DNA from: Catonia carolina
Taxonomy: Eukaryota > Arthropoda > Insecta > Hemiptera > Achilidae
Reading direction: 5' to 3'
Assembly: GCA_035578175.1 (NCBI GenBank)
Contig: JAQMRL010000008.1
Span: 95,737,041 to 95,801,040 of the forward strand
Length of the DNA stretch: 64,000 nucleotides
The notes beneath the pieces are model-generated. The model was not told the DNA's origin, searched no databases, and was given only the letters and a program-made list of their open reading frames with translations. The stretch's first letter is position 1; every line of letters begins with the position of its first letter. Position numbers and translations under genes: made by a program. Of the stretch, positions 55,990 to 64,000 are shown in pieces.

Positions 55990-56497
55990 TTCATTCATTC
56001 ATTCAATAGCGTTTCTTAAAATTTTTTTTTTAAATCTTTTTTTTAATTTTTTTGTAATTTTTTTTCTTTTTAGTTAATTGTTAAATAAAAGCGTTTTTTA
56101 AATTTTTGTTTTAAATTTTTTTTTAAATTTTAAATTTTTTTTTACAAACACCTCCACAGCGTATTGTCATCGAAGATAAACAAGTGTGCAAAGTTTGATT
56201 CATATTGATACGGTAGAAGTATTAAAATTTTAAGTTGCAAGATTTGATGCTTCCAAGAGTAAGTTAAATAAAAGCGTTTAAATACGGAAAATCACTCTTT
56301 CACGCTAAACTAGACTTTGTAGAGAAAAATGCTCTTAAGTAAAAGTTGCAGATCTTTTGATTTCCTATAAATTTGATTATAGGCCTATACACTTTTGTCG
56401 TAAAATACATAGTAAGGCTGAAATCTTAAAAAATCGATTTTTTACACGTTTTCGTGAGGAAAAAAACAGAAAATTGCTAATTACCGCTAAACTAAGA
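55615..56497 (-). mobile_element. Helentron/HINE-like family, inverted copy with a low-complexity insertion
   Basis: Read on the minus strand it ends in gcaagagaaagttgtgtgag and tgtttcatta. It carries the second dimer unit and part of the first, up to 56497. Sequence 55790-56280 interrupts it between 'tgaggttgatttt' and 'cgtattta'. The 5' half, with the TG tract, is absent. Confidence 0.8.
55790..56280. repeat. A/T homopolymer-rich low-complexity insert with local inverted repeats
   Basis: Long A and T runs include an almost pure T run followed by an A run of about 28 (55926-55989), which can fold back. The word aagaaacgctatt (55866) is inverted at 56007 (aatagcgtttctt), and further 'aaaagcgttt' words lie at 56087 and 56270. 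A short mixed-composition piece is at 56140-56260. Confidence 0.7.
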
Positions 56498-56600
56498 GTT
56501 TAGTAAAATACCATAAAATTCAGTTGCTATTGGATCGTTTTGACTTTAGCAAGAAGGCTCAATCTTTGTCACTTAACCGTAGCGTTATTACAGTAAGCTA

Positions 56601-56738
56601 ATTTTTACTTTCTCTTGCTCTTTATGAATATATAGGGAAGGAAAGTATTGTTTTATGTCGATTTTTCGATTCGAGTTTCACCAGGAATACACGTTTTCAG
56701 ACCCCTGTACCTAAAAAACATGTTTTTGCGATTGGTGT

Positions 56739-56779
<41 letters not shown>

Positions 56780-57566
56780 CGCGCGTGCGTGAACTTAAGA
56801 ACGGAGTTGAACCTTGGAACTTAAGTTAGGTACCATAAGAGGACCCGACATGAACATTTTCATCAAAATCGTTGAACCAGAAGTAGTAATTTATTCGTGC
56901 AATTTTTCACTCGTTTGCGATTTTCTCAAAAACGGCTCTACAATTTTTTTAAAAATCGCCTCATTCACTAAATTTTTTAAGCTCTACAAGATAGAGTAAG
57001 CGCTAAATCTGCTGAAATTCTTGGGAGGCTGAGCTCGCGTGGTAAATTTTTGTTGTAGAAATTGCGGCATTAATATGCTTTCTAGGGCGAAAATGTAGGC
57101 TATATAATATATAGCCTACATTTTCGTATAGATAGATAGGCTTTATTATAGCCTAATCAAAGTTATAGAACATTTTTTCGTACAACGCTCAGTTTAGCGT
57201 CAATTAGTAATTTTCTGTATTTTTGTCATCAAAATTGGTAAAAAATGGGTTTTTTAAGATTGCGGCCTTAGTATGCATTTTACGGCAAAAGCGTAGCCTA
57301 TATAATCAAAGTTATAGTAAATTAAAAAATTTACAACTTTTATTTTAAGCATATTTCTCTAAAGAGCCTAGTTTAGAGGCAATACTGATTTTCCGTATTT
57401 TTAAGTTCTACAGAGGTTGAGTTTCATTAGGGTCTATCACTCATGATTAAAACTAAATTATATTTTTAACTTTACACTCTTAACTACTGATAAAACGTAG
57501 ATTATATTTTTCATTATTTTAAGTGCATTGACAAGACAAAGTCGTGTGAGTGTTTCACACCACATT
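56601..57566 (+). mobile_element. Helentron/HINE-like family, diverged complete copy
   Basis: It starts atttttactttctcttgctc and has a TG/CG tract at 56740-56790, both dimer units (near 57065 and 57258) and a 3' motif gacaagacaaagt. The perfect hairpin gtgtgagtgtttcacac is followed by cacatttt. Internal differences group it with 20262-20497. Confidence 0.88.
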
Positions 57567-57756
57567 TTAAAATAACAATTCTGTTCAAAAACAAAAAGTT
57601 AAAATTTCCAGGAATTTTGTAAGTCTCAATAAGTAACTACAGTACAAAAAATACAGTTGTAGGACTGCAACTATGGAAGTAGATATTTTCACCTCAATGC
57701 CTCCTTAATTTGGTTTTTAATACGTCAATAATTGATTCCAACGTAAATGATATTAT

Positions 57757-58733
57757 TTATTTTTACTTTCTCTTGCCTATATGAATATATAGGAAGGAAA
57801 GTATTGTTTTCATGTCGATTTTTCGAAATCGAGTTTTCACCGGATCTATACGTTTTCAGACCCCCTGAACCCAAAAAAACATGTTTTTAGCGATTGGTCT
57901 GTGTGTGTGTGTGTGTGTGTGTGTGTCTGTGTGTGTGTGTGTCTGTGTGTGAACAGAATATCTCAAGAACGGAACATCGTACGAACTTGAAACTTGAAAC
58001 TTAAGTTACATACCACTACCGGACGCGACACGAACATTTTCATCAAAATCGGTCAACCGGAAGTAGTAGTTTATTCGTATAATTTTTCAGTTTTTTGCGA
58101 TTTTCTCAAAAACTGGTCCTACGATTTTTTTTTAAATCGCCTATTTTACTCAATTTTTTATTCTCTACAAGATAGGGTAGGCGCCATGTTTGCTGAAATT
58201 CTCGGTGAGGCTGTTTTTACGTAAAAACGTTGTTTTTTTAAGATTACGGCTTAAATATAAATTTTAGCGCAAAAACGTATATAATAAAAGTTGTAGATAA
58301 TTTGAAGACCTACAACTTCTGTTTCAAACATTTTTTTGTATAACGCTTAGTTTAGCGGTAATTTGCGATTTTCTGTTTTTTTTTTCTCACGAAAACGTGA
58401 GAAAAATCGATTTTTTTAACATTTCGGTCTTAGTATGCATTTTACGACAAAAGTGTATATAATTAAATTTATAGAAAATTAAAAGATCTACAACTTTTGT
58501 TTAGAGCATTTTTCTCTACAGAGCCTAGTTTAGCGTGAAAGCGTGATTTTCCGTATTTTTAAGCCAAACTGAGTTCGTTTGTCATTTTGCGTCATTCACT
58601 CATGATTAAAATAAGGTTATGTTTTTGAGGTTAGTTTTTGTTCATTTCTAATGTTTTAATACTAATGTTAGGTTTATTGTTAATTATTTGCATTGGCAAG
58701 AGAAAGTTGTGTGAGTGTTTCACACCAGATTTT
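57757..58733 (+). mobile_element. Helentron/HINE-like family, best-preserved copy
   Basis: Reference copy of the family. Its parts, in order, are tttttactttctcttgccta at the 5' end, a small tatatgaatatatagg palindrome, and a TG tract (57899-57953). Then come a conserved block, two related ~179-bp units (starting agattacggc at 58241 and catttcggtc at 58420), ggcaagagaaagt (inverse of the 5' motif), the 17-base hairpin gtgtgagtgtttcacac and the terminal cagatttttt. There is no coding capacity. A 5' terminal motif, its asymmetric internal inverse near the 3' end and a 3' hairpin are what is known for Helentrons and HINE/DINE elements. T-rich borders at both ends fit their reported T-T insertion preference. 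Confidence 0.88.
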
Positions 58734-58944
58734 TTCGTAATCTTATCAGAACGGAAGTTAAAATCCCAAGAGGTTTAATTAAATTAAACGTAGAATGAAT
58801 TGGTTTTTCATTACTTACTTAACTGGATTGAAAATTACAACTACTGATAACGGCACTTATCTAGACGACCCATTAAAAAGAGATAGTAAAATCTTAGACA
58901 AAGAGAGCTAATATGTACGGGACATTCCAATAACATTCGTAAAA

Positions 58945-59998
58945 TACTCGTATACAGCGTGATTCACGAAGAACGAAGATACTTCGGGAGGTGAATCTAC
59001 ATCCTAAAATTAGAAAAAAGTTCATACAGGCCTAAACATAGTTCCCGAAATCTCTTCGTTAGCGAGTTACAGCTGGCGAAAATTTTAGTCCGGGTTTCAG
59101 TTACACCGCAGTAATTTTCAGAGCGTTAATTAAGTTGCGAACCCACCGGGTTGGTCTAGAGGTAAAGTCGTCGCCAAAATCAGCTGTTTAACAGCTGATT
59201 TTTGAAGACGAAAGTTCCTGGTTCAAATCCTAGTAAAGGTAGTTAGTTACTTTTATACGGATCTGAATACTAGACAGTGGTTACCGGTGTACTTTGATGG
59301 TTGGGGTTTAATTAACCACACTCTCTCAGGAATGGTCGGCCTGGGTCTGTACAAGACTACACCTCATTTACACGTCATACATATCATCCTCATCTCATTG
59401 GGTCATGGGGTTGCTTATTGTTCTAAATTGAACAGATTGCAACGTACACAAATTAGGAATAAAAAAAATAAAAAAATAAAGTTGTGAATCTAAATAGATT
59501 TTATGTAAAATGACCTGAAAAATTGAATAAAACAGTTGCGATGTAATAAAAACATTTTTTTTTTCGTAAGTTTGTATTAGCTTTTTATTGGCATATTTTA
59601 CATTATGTTCTTCAAAATTAAATTCTGAATAAGTTTGTTTAAAACTTGTACGTGTTTATTACCCATTTAACAAAGTAAATGCACTTCTTCTTATTGGGTC
59701 ATGGGGTTGCTTATTGTTCTGAATTGAACAGATTGCAACATAAACATACTAGGAATTAAAAAAAAAAAAAATTTACATAAATTATATTTAGTTTCACAGC
59801 TTAATTAACGCTCTAAAAATTTCTCTAGGACTTCATTCCTACGGGGGAACTGAAACCCGGACGAAAATTTTCGCCATCTGTAACTCGTTAACGAAGCGAT
59901 TCCGGGACCTATATTTATATGAACCTTTTTTCATATTTTTGGATGTAGATTTACCTCCCGAAGTGTCTTCGTTTCTTCTTGAATCACGTTGAATCTTT
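58945..59998. mobile_element. Fold-back element with ~195-bp arms
   Basis: The left arm (58948-59142: agcgtgattcacgaagaacg, cttcgggaggtgaatctaca, gttacagctggcgaaaattt, gagcgttaattaag) is inverted at about 59795-59995. The SINE 'C' copy at 59143-59480 and a second SINE tail piece (59693-59770) lie in the loop. Confidence 0.82.
59143..59480 (+). repeat. tRNA-SINE 'C', best-preserved copy
   Basis: The tRNA-like head is gggttggtctagaggtaaag (A box) ... cctggttcaaatcctag (B box), with a cagctgtttaacagctg hairpin between. The body runs to cagattgcaacgtacac, and the tail is (A)nT(A)n. Direct repeats aagttgcgaa / aagttgtgaa border it (59133, 59480), an imperfect target duplication. Confidence 0.9.
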
Positions 59999-60149
59999 AT
60001 GGAACAGCCATTGATTGTTGACTTGCCATTAATGTTTTTCAGATGAACAGCAAATACAGAAACCACCGGTACAAGTTTTCCGCTTCGTATATCAGTTTAG
60101 TTTCCATGAATTTCTCTTATTTCTCCATCACAAATCCCGCTGTTACTTT

Positions 60150-60350
60150 ACACACAAGATAATCTTGATGTATAATGAAATTAAGGGCATAAAAGGTTCA
60201 TGTAAATTAATTTGTGCCACTTATATTTCCAGTTTTTCTGTTTGTTTTTCTAAGTCATTTATTTAATGAACAAGAAACAGAACTGCTTTTTATAACCTTA
60301 AACCGTAGCAGATCATGTATAATTAATTTAACACCACCTGGAAGTGACAA
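60150..60350 (-). repeat. SINE-like family B, degraded
   Basis: gtataatgaaatt, aacaagaaacagaactgctt and atttaacaccacctgg align in order with the reverse family B copy at 49411-49800, with poor identity. Confidence 0.55.
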
Positions 60351-60969
60351 GCGGTTGGGTAGTAGTAAAGAAATCTAATTGAGTTCAGTAAAACAACAAA
60401 GATGTACTGTTTTACAAGAAGTAACCTATTATAGATTGTTAACAGAAACTACAAGCTTATGTGGTCGGAAGTCAGCAAGAACTTATGTATACAAAACTAG
60501 TAATTATTTTACCTACCCTACATCATCAATTTGACGTCCCAACTCTTAAACGTAAGAAGACTTAGGCAATTTTTAATAATTTTCTTAATAAGTAGATTAA
60601 AAACTTAATCTATTAGCCTTTTCAAAGTTTAAAACTTTAAAAAGGGCTAGGCATTAAATATAGTTACTTGAATCACGAGTTTGCCTTTGGTTTTAACGAG
60701 AAGAAAAGGGGGAAAGCATCAGGAGAAAAGGGGGAAAGCATGCGTGACTTCTTTTGTATCAGTTTTCCAACACAACAGCGTAAACTATACTTAGAGAACA
60801 AACAGTATATCGCGGAACCTTTTGAAGGTCAACTGTACGAATTTAATTACTGTTTTTTACCGTAAACGTCTCGAAAACGCGGTCGAACTGTTAAGAGTGT
60901 TGAAAGAAATCTAATATGCAATGTAATAAAATGAACTAAATGAAAAGAATAAAAATAACTAAAAGATAT

Positions 60970-61745
60970 CTTAAATAAAATGGATGAGATCTTGAGAAAA
61001 GATTACTTGATGAAAATTAATAAGAACAAAACGAAAGTGTTGTGCAGTTGGAAGAGTGGTTAGAAGAGATGGGAAATTTAGATGTAGGCAACGAAAACAT
61101 ACAGGAAGTAATTCTGCTATCTAGGGAGTAAAAAAATTACATTAGTACATTACATTATAACAACAAAATTACATTACATTATTATTAGGGAGTAAATTAT
61201 GGTAGAAGCACAAGTGATGTCAAAGGTAGGATTGCTCCAGCTAAAAAAGTCTTTGAAATGAAAAATAGCTCACTGACTAAAACATTGATTTACAATTAGG
61301 AAAAATTTCTTAGAACACTATTTGTATGTTTGGAGTGTATATTACGGGAGTGAAATGTGGGTGATAGGGGCTGTAGAAAGGAAGAGGATAGAAGCTTTTG
61401 AAATGTGGTATTATAGGAAAATTTTAAAGATTAGCCGGGTGGACAAAATAAGTAATTTAGAGGTTCTTAGGCGAGTGGTAGAAAGAAGAAGTATATGAAA
61501 ATATTTTAAGAAGAAAGGATAGGCAAGTAGGGCATATTTTAAGAAATCCAGGTATTGGTCTATCAATAATGGAGGGTAATATTGAGGGAGTGAATTGTAG
61601 GGGAAGGCAAAGGTTGGAATACTTAATGCAAATTAAAAAAGATGTAGGGTGTTGCAGGTATGTAGATATGAAACGACTTGAGTAAGATAGAACAGCTTGG
61701 AGAACTGCATCAGACTAGTCGAGAGATTGATGACACAAACCCGGT
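60970..61745 (+). pseudogene. LINE ORF2 fragment, same family as 47405-48195
   Basis: The + strand carries the thumb-to-C-terminus region: KINKNKTKVLCSW, a 'STSDVKGRIAPAKKVFEMKN' relic, RKRIEAFEMWYYRKILKISR and SIMEGNIEGVNCRGRQRLEY. Stops and small indels break the frame, and a short acattacatta duplication (61140-61190) is inserted. Confidence 0.82.
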
Positions 61746-62091
61746 AAAAGTAGTAGTCACAAAATTTATATAATTACGTAATTTAAAAGATTTTTCAAGA
61801 ATACAATCCAAGTGAATTACTCATAAATAAATTTTGCAAGTAATTGTACCAACAAAACAGTTGAACCTAGTTTCTCAGAAATTTTTTTCAAAACATATTA
61901 AGTTCATAAATTAATTCATAAATATAAAATCGTTTTTCTAACAGATACTGTATGAGTTTATTTTAAAACTTTGTAGTGAAAGATCTTTTAAATGATTAAG
62001 TAGGTTTTCATCAATTTTTTGAGAGATTTTGACAAGAGTTCGATGATTTTTCGTATCTGGTTGTCTTATGTTGCACAGTTGTAAAACAAAC

Positions 62092-62677
62092 AATTTTTAC
62101 TTTCTCTTGCCTATATGAGTATATAGGAAGGAAAGTAGGTATTGTGTTCATGTTCATGTTCATATTTTTCGATATCGAGTTTTCACCGGATCTGCACGTT
62201 TTCAGACCACGTTAAACCAAAAAATATGTTTTTAGCGATTGGTCTGTGTTTGTGTTTGTGTGTGTGTGTGCGTGCGCGCGCGCGCGTGTGTGAACAGAAT
62301 ATCTCAAGAACGGAACATCTTACTAACTTGAAATTTAAGTTAGATACTACTACCGGACCCGACACGAACATTTTCTTCAAAATCGGTCAACCGGAAGTAG
62401 TCATTTATTCGTGTCATTTTTCACTTTTTTGCGATTTTCTCAAAAACGGCTCGTACGTTTTTTTAAATAGCCTCTACTGCATTTTTATGCTCTCTCTACC
62501 AGATAGGGTAGGCACCATGTCTGCTGAAATTCTTGGGGAGGCTGTTTTCTCGTAAAAATATTGTTCTTTTAAGATTGCGGCTTTAATATGCATTTTAGCG
62601 CTAAAAGGTATGTATTAAAAGTTGTATAAAATTTAAAATCCTACAACTTTTATTTCAAACAGTTTTTTGTATAAAGG
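62092..62677 (+). mobile_element. Helentron/HINE-like family, 5' half
   Basis: It starts tttttactttctcttgccta and has a gttcat duplication (62147-62162) and a TG/CG tract (62240-62290). It stops in 'ttttttgtataa' in the first dimer unit. Confidence 0.88.
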
Positions 62678-62679
62678 TG

Positions 62680-64000
62680 AAGTACGGGTATCATACTAAA
62701 TTTTAGAGAATTTTTTCTTCCAAAAGTAATTTTCTGTATAGTCCCAGGATGACAACATTTGAAAATAAATTAAATTCCGTAATTTAAATAAAGTCATTAC
62801 ATTTATCTTAAATACATACATACAGTACATTTGTCTTAAATTAATTAATTAAATTTTAATTGTCTTAAATTAATTGCTGGTCTATCTAATTCATCAAATT
62901 CGTTCATTCTGATGTTAGAAAAGTTTTTATACTGTATTAACTGCAACCCTTTTTGTATCAAAAGATATATTAAAAGCTCAGACGAGTATTAGGTCATCTT
63001 AAAGTTCCATTTTTCTAACAAATAGCAGAAAAATAAAAATGTTTCTTTCAGAATGCAAAGAAACTTTTCCGTTGCATTTTTTGTACAAAGAAAACTATCA
63101 TTCGATATCATTTTAGCGAAGTCACATGCACAACTTATGTACTCGTTCGTACAAATAACTTTAAACTTTTACTTCAACGTCAAATGTCAGTTTTATTATA
63201 AATTTTAACATAAAAACTTTTCTAAGTGTTAGTTTTTCCGTCAGCTAAGAAGTCAAGCAAAATGAGATCTTTAGTTATATATTTGTATTCTGGTAGAATA
63301 AATTTTATAGATAGTAATTCACTTCGAATATTTCAATTTTATTAAAGTACTATTACAAAGTGTACATGTTCTTTTAGTATTCTTGGAAACCAGACTATAT
63401 TTTTAGTTTGTAGATACAGTAAATTCCCGGTTATCAGTATAATATTAGGGGAAACCCGATTTATGATAAATGCATTTGTCAGATGAATTAAAGGTCTCCA
63501 GGGAAGAACATAATCAGCAATTTTACAAATTGTATTTACCTGAGAGAAAAACAAATTTTGAACTCATATTTTGTTAAAATACACTTTTTTAATCACTGAA
63601 AACTGTATGCTTCATTGTTTATTTTTAGAAGTAAATTTATGTATTATAATTTCGTTTCATTATTAAATTTGTTGTTATGCCAGAAAAATCACTTATGGGT
63701 CATAATTCTCAGTGGAGGAACATGATTCTAGGAGTTGGTTACATAAAATAATTTTGTTACTAAGAAGCCACTTTTAATATATTACTTATGATGTATTGAA
63801 TAAAAGAAACAAAATAAAAATGAATTTAACAAAATAGAAATTTTTACAAAATAGAATTGATTTGATTTTTATTGATGACACATTTGTACTTCTTTACTTC
63901 TTTAATTACTACTTCTTTAATTACTAAGTTAATTAAGTTATAAATTTTATGAAAGTGTTCGAAATGATTCTTTGAAATTGAAATGAATTCTTCTTTGAAA
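62680..64000. other. A/T-rich intron sequence, nothing recognised
   Basis: No further COLGALT exon, repeat copy or other gene was recognised up to the window end. Confidence 0.5.

Noticed and set aside
60668..60865. 65-residue frame (MNHEFAFGFNEKK...)
   Set aside because: No recognisable family and no splice or promoter support; it contains a duplicated aaaagggggaaagcat segment. Chance is more likely.

Overview
The window looks like A/T-rich insect DNA. I would guess Hemiptera, with low confidence, from the mix of mariner and Helitron elements and tRNA-derived SINEs. Only one host gene is visible: the first five coding exons, on the + strand, of a procollagen galactosyltransferase (COLGALT, glycosyltransferase 25 family). 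The exons are 8446-8672, 10305-10536, 16156-16498, 22169-22288 and 29769-29958. Splice phases agree throughout and give about 370 residues: a signal peptide, the first glycosyltransferase domain with a DxD-type motif, and the start of the GT25 domain. I found no further exon, so the fifth intron runs from 29959 past the window end (more than 34 kb).

Nearly everything else is transposable-element sequence, much of it nested. 1-8.4 kb (upstream): a decayed mariner, SINE pieces, a SINE split by a TA-flanked MITE, a fold-back element and a LINE remnant. 8.4-30 kb (introns 1-4): a full-length mariner with an intact transposase (16977-18310) inside a LINE 3' end; a mariner derivative whose 5' end is replaced by an inverted 3' end (21012-21982); a canonical Helitron with a helicase relic (22517-24795) interrupted by an R1/I-like LINE with a 14-bp target duplication; and a TIR element (26848-28062) with an open DNA-binding-domain-only ORF. 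30-64 kb (intron 5): a LINE nested in a roughly 143-bp tandem array, a pogo-like element, two related IS630/Tc1-like elements, SINEs, LINE remnants and long A/T or TG/AT simple repeats.

The dominant repeat is a 0.9-1.0 kb family with about eleven recognisable copies or large pieces. It has a 5' ACTTTCTCTTGCC motif, a TG microsatellite, an internal dimer of about 179 bp, an inverted copy of the 5' motif near the 3' end, and a terminal GTGTGA/TCACAC hairpin. That layout matches the asymmetric-terminal-repeat plan of Helentrons and their non-autonomous HINE/DINE-like derivatives, and it is the best candidate here for an undescribed family. A second notable pattern is three independent mariner/Tc1-type elements carrying inverted copies of one terminus at both ends, which suggests recurrent fold-back formation.

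All calls come from reading the sequence and from family knowledge; no database search was run. Boundaries of degenerate repeats are approximate to roughly 10-30 bp.
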